Source: Ophiura sarsii (lineage: Eukaryota; Echinodermata; Ophiuroidea; Amphilepidida; Ophiuridae). From it: a DNA stretch of 64,000 nt. The stretch is from positions 28,049,449 to 28,113,448 of the forward strand of contig CM069458.1 of assembly GCA_035610835.1 (NCBI GenBank). The letters run 5' to 3'. Below, piece after piece: positions 11,520-23,207 of this stretch. The notes under the pieces are model-generated. The model saw nothing but the letters and a program-made list of their open reading frames with translations. It did not search any database and was not told the origin of the DNA. The position numbers were made by a program, and so were the translations under genes. How positions within the stretch are numbered: the first letter of the stretch is position 1; every line of letters starts with the position of its first letter.

Positions 11520-12180
11520 ATACAGGAAGATGGTCTAAGACAAGGTTGCAAATTATGGCCAATAAGATAAGACAATCAAATCAAAGAGGATTTGAATTAC
11601 CATGTAGATCATGGTATCAAAGAGGTAAAGATGATCACAATTTGCTGATGATACTACTATTTTTGTAAAGGATGAAAAGTCTAATATAATTTCATAAATG
11701 TACTTGATAGTTTTACAGTTATTTCGGAATTACATCTAAACAAAACAAAGAGCGATGCACTTTGAATTGGGTCAAGAAAACATAGAAAGAAAAGGATTGG
11801 AGGTATAAATTGGAAGTTTGTTGTAGTAAGTCCGTGTATTAAATTAGAAGAGTGGACTCTATAGAAAAGGCAATCAGGTCATGGACGATAAGAAATCTGT
11901 CAATGGTCGGTAAAATATAACAAGTCTTTTGGCCTCTAAATTCTTGTATATAGGTTCAAAAATAGACTTACCCCATGTATTTATAAACCGAATAAATAGT
12001 TTATTTTTCAAATTTGTATGGGGAGGCTCAGAAAAGTAAAACGATCAGCGTTATCTAATGATATTTACTGGTCTGTACATGTAGATCCCATTGTTCAAAA
12101 CAGTAAATTACACGGTTTACGCAAAGTAATGTATGCTAGTTTTCTTTTTGTTCATCGGATTGATCTCATATTTTCAGGAA
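11520..12180 (+). pseudogene. LINE reverse transcriptase remnant
   Basis: Three reverse transcriptase signatures appear in order on the + strand. GLRQGC is encoded at 11532-11549. The catalytic-site motif QFADDTTIF starts at 11638, with FADD the usual position of the two active-site aspartates. A downstream SWTIRNLSMVGK-type segment lies near 11875-11912, as in the thumb and later region of L1/L2-like elements. The frames are broken by stops and shifts, and the spacing between GLRQGC and FADD is shorter than normal, so a deletion is likely. This is a dead non-LTR retrotransposon. Confidence 0.75.
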
Positions 12181-12279
12181 ATCATAATAATTAATTTGGT
12201 TTTACATTGAGACTAAATTGGTCATAGTCCAATGATTATAACAAGTATTACGCCGTTATGGAACAGAGTCCTAATTTTG

Positions 12280-12560
12280 TTGATGCACCCTGTACATGTA
12301 ATGATATGCATTGTAAACATGATAAAACTATATATGTGAAATGTGAAAATTATGTGAACATGTATAAATATAATTGTAATTAATGATAATATACAGATGA
12401 ATGTAAACATGCTGAAAAGCATATCAAAATGTGTGACAAATGTAATGATATGCAATGTAAAATGCTGAAAAGCATATGAAAATGTGTTATACATGTTATG
12501 ATATGCAATGTTAACATGATGAAACTTTGTGAAATGTAAAATTATTTGAACATGTATCAA
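12280..12560. repeat. AT-rich tandem repeat, roughly 110-120 bp units
   Basis: Diverged units share AATGATATGCAATGTAAACA, GTGAAAATTATGTGAACATG and GCTGAAAAGCATATGAAAAT. The same family returns at 28740-28960. Long frames on the - strand here are artefacts of the repeat. Confidence 0.7.
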
Positions 12561-12987
12561 TATAATTGATAGTAATAAACAATAAAATATTTTCTAATGG
12601 ATTTTTATACTGAAAATGTGACAGAGATGACTCGAGCGTGTGACCAACCTATAAATATAACGGGGAAAATCAATTAAATATCCGTAAAGATTGTGTCAAA
12701 CATGTTTTTAATATGTTACAGATGTTTATCTTTGTGAAAAAATATTCAAAGCTAGAAAAATTGGAGATTGAAAACCGAATTTCTAGAAACTTGAAATGTA
12801 ACATTTACCGAAGAATGACCCTTATAACTAAATCGACTCAGCTTTTGGGCCGTTAATTATTGGATCATTTTTAAGTGTCTCGATACTTTTGTGATGAGTT
12901 AAAGTCACAAATACATGAAATGTAAAGCATACATGTAGAGATATAAATTAATCTGAACTTTGGGTATCTTCTTATTCAAGGCGGTTA

Positions 12988-13018
12988 TACCATGGACTTG
13001 TCTGATAAGTCCATGGTA
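12988..13018. other. Perfect 12-bp stem-loop
   Basis: TACCATGGACTT at 12988-12999 pairs exactly with AAGTCCATGGTA at 13007-13018 around a 7-base loop. No gene is close. Its role is unknown and it may be chance or a transposon relic. Confidence 0.55.
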
Positions 13019-13410
13019 ACACTATAGTTAGAGGGTTTGTAAGTACTCTATGACTGAAATGCAATAAAATAACTGTTCACAAAACAGGTTATTTTAAGCA
13101 TGTTAAGGTATATTTGCAAGAAAATATTTGTATGCATAGTTGCAATTATAGTTCAAACCTTTTACCCAGGGGTGTTTTTCGTGTTAATAAAAAGAATATA
13201 AGAGCACATGTCAAAACTGTCTGAAGCTTCAAATGATTTCCATTTAAAAGTGTGAGATGGTTATGCAAAATTAAGAAGTAAAAAAGTTATGTTTCCTGTA
13301 GATGACTTTAAAATCTAATGTAAAATGGGATTTTATTATACGCTCTTTTCTCAATTCTCAAGCTTATATGTCGCATTTTTATACATGTATAACCGTTAAT
13401 AACCTGATAA
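13019..13410. other. Non-coding, no gene seen
   Basis: AT-rich spacer between the stem-loop and a TIR element. No gene-like frame was found. Confidence 0.4.
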
Positions 13411-13881
13411 GGGCGCACAGCACTAAATCACTCCTCGTTTTGTGTAATGGTAGTAAGTTCCGGCAAAAACAAAAAACGATTTTGTGATTAATGGGGTCCT
13501 TTGGGAATCAGTTTGGCGTGAGGGTAGCATTTCATAATTAAAATAAAAGATAATCTCTTGTACTTCGATCAGGATATTGCAAAATATTGATTTTCGATTG
13601 TATTGACAATTTATCACGTGGATGAACACACGTGATCGGAGGCGGTTAGAAGGCGAGCGTCCGGACTGAAAATAGGGGTGGCGCTGTTTAAATGATCGTA
13701 TCGTAAAATCTAATTGGAAGGTGTAACACTTCTTGACGATTTTATGAAATTTGAATGTTTGTTTATTAGAATAAAGCATTCTAGACATTCCAAAAATGGT
13801 TACTAAGGGCCCAAAATAGCGACTCTTTTAGCCCTAATTTACATGTAATCCAATGGGCGGTTTATTTAGTGCTGTGCCCCC
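13411..13881. mobile_element. TIR element, 471 bp
   Basis: The left end GGGCGCACAGCACTAAAT is the inverse of the right end ATTTAGTGCTGTGCCCCC, with one mismatch. The flanking 8-mers do not match, so the superfamily is uncertain; the terminal GGG would suit hAT. A 121-codon frame inside on the - strand has no recognisable domain. Confidence 0.6.
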
Positions 13882-14230
13882 ATAATACCATTTCCGACTG
13901 TGACCAATTCCTAGCACAAACTATTTTGAAGTCCGGGTAACTTTTTGCCAACGTGGTCTCACTTGATAACAGAGTTGTCATCACTTCTATAATTGAAATT
14001 CAATGACGGTTTCTTCAACGTTACAAATGGTCAAAATGTGTATACGGTCACGCGTTTTAAGCTCGCCTCCCAATAAGGGTGGTGCTGAAACCACAAAAGC
14101 TATCTCAACAAATTTGGCATCATTTTAAAGCCTGCACAGTGGCATTAATATAGCTCATACAGAATTGGAGATACAGCTTTTTGTAGTGTGAGGACCAGGG
14201 GTAGTGCCAGAAGCGGTGCCGCCTTTAAAA
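13882..14230. other. Non-coding, no gene seen
   Basis: It contains the inverted relative of the 283-306 segment at about 14047-14072 and otherwise nothing definable. Confidence 0.4.
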
Positions 14231-14234
14231 CTCA

Positions 14235-14478
14235 ATGGGGAAATGTACTTGGACAGTTGGAAGCATTCGGTGCATCTGCTACAGTGCTACGCATGCTGTC
14301 CGGCCAGGTTTCTGATGCAGGCTTGAGGGAGATTGTTCCACTCTTCATGTAGAGCTGCTCCGAGCGTTTGTGCATTAACAGGTGGATTGTCCCTTGCCAA
14401 AACAAGTCACCCGAGCTCATCCCACAGTTCAATCGGATTGAAATCCAGAGAACAAGAGCGCCATGGTAAGAGTTCAAT
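14235..14478 (-). pseudogene. Tc1-like transposase C-terminal fragment
   Basis: Read on the - strand, the sequence gives LDFNPIELWDELG followed by an in-frame TGA, then ARDNPPVNAQTLGAAL and HEEWNNLPQ. This matches the C-terminal catalytic region of Tc1 transposases, where SPDLNPIExxWDxLGR carries the last acidic residue of the DDE/D triad. One residue is missing between IE and LWD, the Arg codon after LG has become TGA, and a later frameshift is present. The N-terminal two thirds are absent. It abuts the left edge of duplication copy B. Confidence 0.8.
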
Positions 14479-15290
14479 GTTCTGCTCTGTGTTTGGGTAA
14501 CTGACTACCTTTATTTCAATTTGTTTTTACTTCTTCACGTGCTTTAAACTCTATGTTGCCGAAATGACCACCAGGCTGTGACATGTGATACAACAAGCGG
14601 TTCTATGCCGGTTCATTTTTCAGTTCTGTCAGTTAGGTATATCATTTGGATATTGACATGTCATTAGAGTACAGTATTGAAATAATCCTGTGTGTCATTT
14701 TGGTTCATTTTGATGGACAGATTTTCAAGATATTACCATATGAAAAATTATAAGTTTCTTTTTGAGCCCAGTTTATATCTATGAATAACACATACAATAC
14801 AACTGTGAACTGAAAACAAAATTCCCAGCCTTTTAATGACTTTATTCATATGCGAGGATTCATTGGGCGTATAATGAAAGTTCAACTAACCACAAATGGC
14901 ATGGTAGAAACACAACTGTGAACTGACAGGCTTTTAGTTGTTCCTTCTCCATATTGCTTGTTAAATTGTCATTGTATATTGTCCTATGTTGATACTTGGA
15001 AAATAAATATTGAAATGAATTGAATTGAATATTGAATTGAACTGAGGTTCACTCCATAAAAGTTATATAGGACAATGTACCATGATTACGGTACAAAGCC
15101 GTCATGGATGCCGGGGAATAACATAGACGAATATAGCTATATTCGTCTCATAACATGAACACTCATAAAGTAAAAAAGTAACTGAAATAGGAGCCTAAAT
15201 TTTTCGTTAGTTAAAAATCATTGTTAGTCGCGTTTTCCAGTTAAACGGGTGGGAATATTGTTTAAGCTCATTCCACACTAAACAGCGAAA

Positions 15291-16292
15291 ATGACAGCAT
15301 CAAGACGAATTTGTGAAGTAGTTTGGACATGTTTATGCATCTGTTCTTATCAGCTAAACTGTATTGATGGTGCTGGAGCTGGAGTGACACTGCTGTCGAA
15401 GGAGCAGCTAGGGGACATCAACGTTAAAGAAGGGGACGATGTCACGCTAAATTGCACCGTCATGAGTAGTGTCACGGGTACTACCGGCGATGGTTACCAA
15501 ATACATGAAATATATTGGTTCATAGATTGGACACAGGGTGACAACCTACCCATGAACGAGTTTAATTTCTTAGCCGAGAATAGTACAGGCAAATTAACCC
15601 TAACCGCAGAATGGCATTACTTCGGGTTTAGACTAAATTACAATCGAAGTATAATTGAAAATGGTGATGATGAATCGACTGCTGTAAAAACTTGCCTACT
15701 TCAGATGTATCAAGTCACAGGTGCTGATAATGGAACATATTCGTGTAAATATCACAATGTCAATGCTAGTAAGGACTATGATTTTAGTATGGGAGAAGCA
15801 AAGACGCCGGTAACAGGCCCTTTACGGTCTTTGGGAGAAGCAACATTATCTGTGACACCTCGGCCTGTTACAGAAGTACTTACAGATATGCCACCACTGA
15901 CCACAATGCCACCACTGACCGTGCTGAACACAATGCCATCACTGACCACAATGCCACCATTGACCACATCCCCCGAGCCCGATACAACCATTCTGGGCAC
16001 AATCCCCACAACCATCGGAGTAGTTGCCGGTTCCTTCGTAGGAATCATCTTTATCATTGCCAGTTTAATATTGGCTGGATTCCGATACTACAACAGGTAC
16101 AGAATGGATAGACGAACGACAAAGTCTGCACAATCTCCCCGGGAATCTATCTATGTCATATCTCCTGATCCTCGTGACCCATCTCGTCCGGCTCCATCTT
16201 CCACTGCTCGTGATCCGCCGGCGATAATCTACGACACTCCTAGGCGTATCACGGGCATGACGACGAAAGGCCATTACTACGTAAACGTATAA
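15291..16292 (+). CDS. Single-exon Ig-domain type I membrane receptor, paralogue 2 (333 aa)
   Basis: The start context and leader are the same as in paralogue 1. Visible features: hydrophobic leader to about residue 27; an Ig domain with Cys55 (VTLNC), Trp76 and Cys152 (DNGTYSC); an extra Cys135 in the E-strand region; a stalk (about 170-238) built on an 18-bp repeat encoding MPPLTT-like units; a membrane span (about 241-263); and a tail with YVISPDPRDPSRPAPSS, YDTP at Tyr314 and terminal YVNV. It has one copy of the tail module where paralogue 1 has two, and lacks the leader duplication. The Ig domain differs from paralogue 1 by many substitutions and several indels, while leader, membrane span and tail are nearly the same. 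The reading frame is intact, so the gene is probably functional. Family not recognised. Confidence 0.87.
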   Translation: MTASRRICEVVWTCLCICSYQLNCIDGAGAGVTLLSKEQLGDINVKEGDDVTLNCTVMSSVTGTTGDGYQIHEIYWFIDWTQGDNLPMNEFNFLAENSTGKLTLTAEWHYFGFRLNYNRSIIENGDDESTAVKTCLLQMYQVTGADNGTYSCKYHNVNASKDYDFSMGEAKTPVTGPLRSLGEATLSVTPRPVTEVLTDMPPLTTMPPLTVLNTMPSLTTMPPLTTSPEPDTTILGTIPTTIGVVAGSFVGIIFIIASLILAGFRYYNRYRMDRRTTKSAQSPRESIYVISPDPRDPSRPAPSSTARDPPAIIYDTPRRITGMTTKGHYYVNV

Positions 16293-17399
16293 AACATCAA
16301 ACGCCAAAGAATCCGGGCGGGGTTGACCATACGGTAATTACCGTGGGTTGACGCACGACATCACGCCCATGCATCCGGGGCTAAAGAAACTCATGCTCTA
16401 AAAGCAAGCTCTAAGCGTTAAGCGACATATCGCCGTGTACAACTTCTTCCCCAGGAATATTGGATACAATAAGACTGCCCTTTTTTTGCATCTGAGTTAG
16501 AAACACTCATGCTCTACATAATTGCATATCTTGTGAAATATAATGTGACTTACAGAAAGTGTATTATAGACGGTGAGTCGGAAATCTATATAATATAATG
16601 TGCGTGGTTTCTACTGGAGCTCTTTTTTCGAATCATAATGGATTTGTGGATTATAGTCCCCGATCATAATGGATCACAAGCCCAGTGGAAACAGAAGTTG
16701 ATTATCGGTTGCCGGGTACGTGGACGGCATGGGATCTTGGATGGGATCTACCTAAACAGGTTGATCATGGACCAAAGCGTTCATTCCGACCAGTGGAAAA
16801 TGCCGTATCATTTGTCGCTGGACACCTCCTGGATGCACCGAAGTGAGAACCATGCAGCCGTTTTTGACAATAGTTGTGCATAAATTTGCGACTTTTGTTA
16901 TTGTTGATTAAACAAATGGTAGCTGTTATTATATGAGGTGAATATACTACATGTATCGTTATTAAAAGGGGTCACATTGACTAATAAAGGATCCAAATTG
17001 ACTAACAAATGGTCCGATAGTATTGACTAATTTGAACCCTTCATTGGTCAATGTTGACCTTGTGGACCAATTATGATCTTGTGAGGGTCATTATGATCAA
17101 GTGAGGGTCAGATAATATGCAGCAACTGCAACTGGGTCATTTTTGACTACATATATATAACGTGTATTATTCGACAGTTTTTTTGCGACTATCCACCAAA
17201 AAGTCCATCTGATAACGTATTTTATATATTATAATTCGTGTTTTAAGTGGCAGGTCACATTAAATCCTATTGCTAAATATTAAATATAAATAAAGGAATG
17301 GTTAAACCAATTTACACATTGATATCCCGTCAAATAATTTTAAATTTGGTTAAAATGGTTATAGACAGCCAATTCCAAATAAGTACTTGGGCATTATAC
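16293..17399. other. Conserved non-coding DNA downstream of paralogue 2
   Basis: Matches 3920-5080 of copy A. It includes the GATCATAATGGATC segment and the TTGACTAA / TGACCTTG word cluster (about 16975-17145). An 81-codon frame at 16638-16883 is in a different phase from the frame seen in copy A, so it is not treated as a gene. Confidence 0.6.
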
Positions 17400-19687
17400 C
17401 AGGGACAATCGAATGGAGGGACAAGAAACTATTGTACTATTATATAAGTATGCGTGTTGCGGGGGTACAAATATCATCAAGTTGAGCAAGCATACACAAT
17501 ACATTCATGAATGGGCACTGGTACAAATCTCAGCAATCATACTGCACGAGTCGCTGTGTGTCTTGCTCGATACGGATGGACCCTTAGTCGGGTGAAAGCT
17601 CGACATGACCGTGAAGTAGGGTACAAATGTGATTTTATTGCTGAAAATCATGGATGAGTAAGTCTAGATTCACACCACCGGGTGCCAAAATGGCACACTT
17701 GGGCAACTTTTTTTTATTGACGTCTTAAGCCACACACCCTTTATCGATTATGTTATAATAATGACAAATATATTTGCAACACAAACATATCGTGTTTGGT
17801 ATGAAATTAAAGCACGGCCTATAGATTCAAATTCAGGCTAATGACGCAATCGTTTTTATCTGAGCATTTTTAGTGTCTTAGCTGTTCTCAATGTAGTTAG
17901 TTTCAAGATATAAGTCTTTGCTTCTATTTCCAGCTTATTTTGAATCACTTTACCCGCAATGTTATGCTATCTCACAGTGTATCCAAATTAATGAGTCCTA
18001 ATGTTGATTTACATGCCTGTACGCAACTATTCATATGTCCTTAAGAAAATCAGTGGAGAAGTAATATAATGAGAGTACAGGTAACTGCAGTATACATGGT
18101 AAAGGGGTTTCTTATGTTCTGAGGGTGGAATTGTGAAGTATTATATACTGTAGCCCTTCAACAAGGCACGGTTTTAATTAAACAAAATAATCACAAATAA
18201 TGAAGACCATAGTCTCGATCTACTTGTATTAAATATTTGAACGTTTTTAAAACAAATAGTTATCAGTATATGCTGATGTGCCTCTAACTCCAAATATATT
18301 ACTAACAAGCACCTGATGTGTATGGAGACAGGCATTGACAGATTGACAGTTTTATTTGTACCATGGATGAAGTATCACATCTTCAAATAGACAGGTAGGA
18401 TATAGCGTTTTATGTACGTGACATGAAATTACAGGTGCCATGAAATCACAGGTGCAGTAGCGTAGCCAGACGGGAGCAAGGGGAGGGCAGAGTGCCCCCC
18501 CCCCCCCCCACGAAAAATAATTTGACCGGGAAATCGGGAACTAAGCGAAAAATCGGGAAGGCAAAGAGAGGGAGAAGAGGAAGGAAAGGAAAGGGGGTAG
18601 AGGGAAGTAGAGGTAAAACGGAAAGGGAAAGGAAAGGAAAGGAAAGGGAAAGGAGACGGACAGAAAGGAGAAAGGAAGACATATTGCAGTTTTTCACGCC
18701 GGTATGGGGACGCAACGCCTCTACCCCCCCCCCCCCCCCCCCGCTGCTTGTCATTTTATTACTCGACGGCAATTCAAAAAGTTAGGTCGGACTGGTGCTC
18801 ACCGGGAAAAAATACCCTTTGCCCCCCCCCCCCCCCCTCCCCCTGACAAGTGACCCTGGCTACGCTACTGCACAGGTGACATGAAATTACAGGTGACATG
18901 ACATGTATGAATGAATACATTTTAATCACGTTTGACCTCTTTTGACTTTTTGATATATTTATTATATCATTTTATATGTATTCCAGGAGTCAACAGCTCT
19001 AATTTGATACCAAACATGGTATTTTGTTTATAAGACCAATTATATTTGTCATAATTATAACGTTATCGAAAAGGGCGTGGCTTGACGTCAATTAAAAAAA
19101 TTCTGAATCTAGACATCCTTCCTCATGTATCATTTTCAGCAATAAAATTGCATTTGTACCCTACTTCACGGTCATGTCATAATTGTGAAGATATCCACTT
19201 GACTACATACCTGTGCAATTCCTACTGAACTACTATACTCTAGAAATGCAAATATATATCATCAAAGAACATCATTTTCCGATTAATTTGGATATTGGAA
19301 TCAATAGGAACAAAATGTCTATAGTTTAAACTTCCCAGGAAAAATATTAATTACTTTGTTCTAGCATGTTTTCACATTTTTTATAAATCTAAAATTATCA
19401 CATTTTTCTCAAATATACCGATTATTATTAACACTAGAACTTTATTTTTTGAACAAATCACGTATAAATTGTATTCAGTTTGACCTAGGCCCAAGTTTTT
19501 TGGAAAAATATATTTTGATCATTTTTCGAAAGATTATAGGGCAACCTTTGAGTTCCTTGAATAAAAACACACCCGCAACTACTAGAGCTAACCCGCAACA
19601 CGCATGTTTTGTTCTTTTTTTGTAATTGAATACAATGATGTAACGATACCATATGCCGTTTCTAGTCCCTCCATTCGATTGTCCCTG
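17400..19687. mobile_element. hAT-like non-autonomous element, 2288 bp
   Basis: The ends are CAGGGACAATCGAATGGAGG and its exact inverse CCTCCATTCGATTGTCCCTG. They are flanked by ATTATAC at 17393-17399 and 19688-19694, a 7-base direct repeat (hAT elements normally give 8). The empty site is preserved in copy A as GGGCATATACTAACTACC. Subterminal inverted homology extends several hundred bases inward, for example GACCGTGAAGTAGGGTACAA near 17609 against its inverse near 19157. No transposase frame is visible, and another element is nested within. Confidence 0.82.
18455..18870. mobile_element. Nested hAT MITE, 416 bp
   Basis: It begins CAGTAGCGTAGCCAG and ends CTGGCTACGCTACTG, with a perfect 8-bp target duplication CACAGGTG at 18447-18454 and 18871-18878, diagnostic of hAT. 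The interior is polypurine-rich with long C runs (about 18495-18510, 18724-18742 and 18822-18838). The frames called on both strands here are low-complexity artefacts. Confidence 0.9.
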
Positions 19688-20227
19688 ATTATACTAACTA
19701 CCATCTGAAACTGTAAAAATTAATTCACTGTCTATCGTGTAAAATTTTAAGTTTGGGTAATTTCGATGTAGATCACATCGAAATTATCATCATCGCTCGC
19801 CACATACATTGCTTTAACCTGTCAACCGAATATATATCTAGCGCCATTATTCTAAACCATTTCCCATAAATTGTTATAATTCAGGGTTCCTACGTAACCT
19901 TATCTATCATGTCTATTAAAACAGATCATTTTTTCGTTGTTGGCCTTTTCCTCAATACAACAGGGCGTATCAATACAAATATATTGCCTAGTTTGGCAGG
20001 CCACAATCCCAAATCAAAAACATAATGTTGTCAAATTCTTGAAATTCAATGAGTTGTTTCATATTTGGGTTAGATTTATTCGGTTCATTGGTTTTTGAAA
20101 ACAATATCCTGAAATCATACCTGAAAACAGTTGAAACACATTGAAAATATCAATGACTAGCTAAAATTATCCCATTTACGTCATCACAAACCAGGGAACC
20201 GAATCATGGAAATGTAATTGAAGACTA

Positions 20228-20800
20228 CAGGGTGTACCAAAAAACCCGCAAACCCTTTTGGGGAGTAATCAAATGTACCCTTTGACAGCAAATCACGTAT
20301 CGCTCTGCAAAGTAGATAGGCCTGATAGATCGCTGAGATTTTACGGATCAAAGTAGAAATCTTGAAAATGCAAATTACATCGTTCATCCTGCATACACAA
20401 TATTTTCTTTGGTCAGCTCGCTCAGATCTTACACGTCAAACTTTTCGTTTTAGACACTACATTACCAACTAATCTGCAAGATAAGGAAACGGCATCATCG
20501 ACGCTGTTTAGGGAACAATATTTACTTCTCAGATAATGATGAGTTCGATTCCAGTTATTTAAGTAAAATTAGTTATTAATTGTGTTGTTGTTAATATTGA
20601 CCTGACAAGAAAATCAAGATGCAGGATAAACGATTTATGTGTTCAGGTCGTCTACGATATCCGGAATATATCAGCGAATGTAAGTACGATATCACGGGAT
20701 ATCCAAGACATAGCTATAACATCAGGGTGATAATTATGTGATTTGCCTTAAGGGTAACGGAACTCGATATCAAGTGTTGCGGGTTTTTTAATACACCCTG
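20228..20800. mobile_element. Mariner-like MITE, copy B (573 bp)
   Basis: This is the best preserved of three copies. It runs from CAGGGTGTACCAAAAAACCC to GGGTTTTTTAATACACCCTG, flanked by TA at 20226-20227 and 20801-20802. Orthologous insertions lie at 5614-6193 and 27516-28018. Confidence 0.88.
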
Positions 20801-21249
20801 TATGACGGAAATATCGCTTTCGTCATGTTTTATACTTTTGTTAGATTTGTGATAATGAAAGAGTTAATTCTTTAATTATCTTTTTTTAAGAGTGTAAACG
20901 ATAAACCATTGTATGCAAATCAGGCATATAACTATTCAGATTTGAAACTTTGTAATACCAAATAAGGTATCACAGAAATTGTTTACCTGTTAACTTATTA
21001 AATGCGGGTAGTGTATTAATCAGCTATAGAGTAATCTTTCCATAACCTGCAATCCCTTGTATCACTCAATTTCCAAAGTGAACTCCGTTGGGTAGGAACA
21101 TGCCAAACGCGCTGCGCATTGGTTTCTCATAATTTACTCAGACGTTGGGCATAAGTCGAGAACGCTGGACATGAGCTGCTGGCCATACGCTGGCCATACG
21201 CTGAGGATACGTCGAACACGGCAGACATACGCTACGAACACCTGGAACA

Positions 21250-22210
21250 CGTTAAGGGTACTGTCAACCCTTTTTATGAAATTTATCAAGCACTGTAACT
21301 TTTAAACTAATAAACTAATGTACATAAAAGTATACAATTTTTCAAATGAAATCAGTCGGAGAATCCATTTTTGGTATTAAATTTCCCCCAAAATAGTGAT
21401 TTCTACATTTTTGCCCAAAAATCACTTTTTTGGCGCCAACATTTTTCAGACAACCTAACAAAATCAGTTTTTGATTAAAAATTTCAAAATTTCACAAAAT
21501 TCATCTAAAGTCAATTATCTAGGAAGCACTTTTTTTTTGGCGTAAACATTTTTAGTTTTGAAAATATTGACCAAAAAGTGCCAAAAATGTAAATTTTTGA
21601 GATAAAAAACATGTGCCATTTCGGGCAAAATCATGAAAATCACATTTTTGGTAACATTTTTTGGCACTTTTTGGTCTATAATTCAAAAAATAAATAAGAT
21701 ATTTAAAAATTAAAAAACATTCCTAGGGAATTTTATTAGGAATATAATGAAACTAGTATGACAAAACTTTACAAAATGTATTTTGAGTAATCTTGCAGAA
21801 CCTAAAATTGGTCAAAAACGTGTTTTTTATAATTTTCTCCAAAATGATCAATTTCATGATCATGGTTGGATTCATTGAACCCTTTGCTTCAAAAAACTGT
21901 ACACTTTTATTAAGGGGGGGGGGGGGGGGACTCAAGGAAGTCACTTTTTGAATTTTGTGAATGCTGTAATTATTAAACTATTAATCAAATGCATATAAAA
22001 ATATACATTTTTGGAAGGGATTTGGGCAGAGAATCCATTTTTGGCATCAATTTTGACAACAAATGTTGATTTTTTTGAGAAAATCACAAAATATCACTTT
22101 TTTGACCAAATTATTTGGACAAGCTAACAAAATTATTTTTGAGTAAAAAATGCCCAAAATTGCTTGATTATACTATTAAGACACTAATCTAGTGCCGATT
22201 TTCTCATTTT
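21250..22210. repeat. Dispersed AT-rich repeat with internal subrepeats
   Basis: Two diverged versions of a motif set (AATCCATTTTTGG, ATATAAAAATATACATTTTT, ACTTTTTGG) occur near 21300-21420 and 21960-22090. The part at about 21775-21910 returns inverted at 31785-31940. A G run sits at 21916-21929. No coding potential. Confidence 0.6.
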
Positions 22211-22473
22211 TTTCTTCGTAAGCTATGTTTGTTTATCTATTTGTTTGTTTGTTTATATCAGCTGTACAAAAGTTCTTGAAATGAAAAAAAAAAATGTTTT
22301 GAATTTGTAGTACTGTGAAACTGATTTTAAGCTGTTTCAGGAAGAGAACAATACATCCACCAACATGCTGCACTGGTCGCAGAAATGAAATGTCATTCTA
22401 CTCAGAAGCTTTAATAATGCGATACTGACGCATGACGTTGTGTTTTAAAATTCGGCAGTCCAACACTCGAAAC

Positions 22474-22541
22474 ACCAGGTTTCTCGGTCGAAAAACCAGG
22501 TTTATAAACCAGGTTTCTCGGTCGAAAAACCAGGTTTATAT
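22474..22541. repeat. 34-bp tandem duplication
   Basis: ACCAGGTTTCTCGGTCGAAA occurs at 22474 and again at 22508, each followed by AACCAGGTTTATA. It is a small direct duplication in non-coding DNA. Confidence 0.8.
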
Positions 22542-22879
22542 CTCTTTCACTGTGCAAAATACCTGCCATGCATGTCACCAAATGTTTAAAAATGCCGGAT
22601 ATCCAAAAAAAGTATTTGTCAAAATATCTCGGATATTCGATGACACATTATGCGAAACTGCCTGTATTTATCGAAATATATTGGATAATTATGTGTAACG
22701 TGCCTCCAGGCCCCTCCCCCTGGCTACTTCCTCATCATAAAATAATTTGATATCCATGATATCACAGTTGATCTTCCTTGCAATATTTCTCCTTGGGGTA
22801 TGGTTTGGTTTATTCTTCTATGGTAAGTAGCACAAATACAGCCAGCCTACATGTATGTACAAGACTTAATAATAGCACT

Positions 22880-22990
22880 AGAACTGGAATCGGTCACTCA
22901 CGGCCTTAGTACACTGATTTTAAACGGCGAAGCGGGGACGGGCCATCGGCCAGTCCCCTTCGCGTCTGCCGACATCAGCGACCGATATCA
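22880..22990. repeat. GC-rich stem-loop
   Basis: CGAAGCGGGGACGGGCC pairs with GGCCAGTCCCCTTCG around a 3-base centre at about 22950. The outer words CGGTCACT / AGCGACCG extend the symmetry. It is an isolated GC-rich hairpin in AT-rich DNA. Confidence 0.55.
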
Positions 22991-23018
22991 GTTCTAAATT
23001 TAGCACTAACCACTAATT

Positions 23019-23207
23019 GTTAGTCCAGAAAAAGTACAATTTAAGTATACAAAAAGTACACTTTTAAAAGTACACAAAATTCTAACAATATTATTGATAA
23101 TAAGTACAGTTTAAGTTTACTTAACTGTACTTTTTGCTTGAAAAGTACAACATAAGTCCACAAAAATACAAACAAAGTATACTTAAAAGGTACTTATTTT
23201 GGACCAG
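23019..23207. mobile_element. GTAC-rich foldback MITE
   Basis: The left TAGTCCAGAAAAAGTAC is the inverse of the right GTACTTATTTTGGACCA. The interior is composed of AAGTAC / GTACTT words in both orientations. It lies at the left edge of duplication copy C. Confidence 0.6.

Larger units (their letters stand above)
14505..21245. repeat. Segmental duplication, copy B
   Basis: Second copy of the Ig-receptor unit. The first 515 bases match 1978-2480 of copy A nearly perfectly. The downstream DNA matches copy A through the mariner-like MITE and again at 21000-21245. It is interrupted by a 2.29-kb hAT-like element at 17400-19687 that copies A and C lack. Confidence 0.82.

Noticed and set aside
13423..13788. 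121-codon - strand open frame
   Set aside because: It lies wholly inside a 471-bp TIR element with no transposase signature; most likely chance.
18446..18785. Overlapping frames on both strands rich in Pro/Leu or Lys/Arg
   Set aside because: Low-complexity polypurine and C-run sequence inside a hAT MITE.
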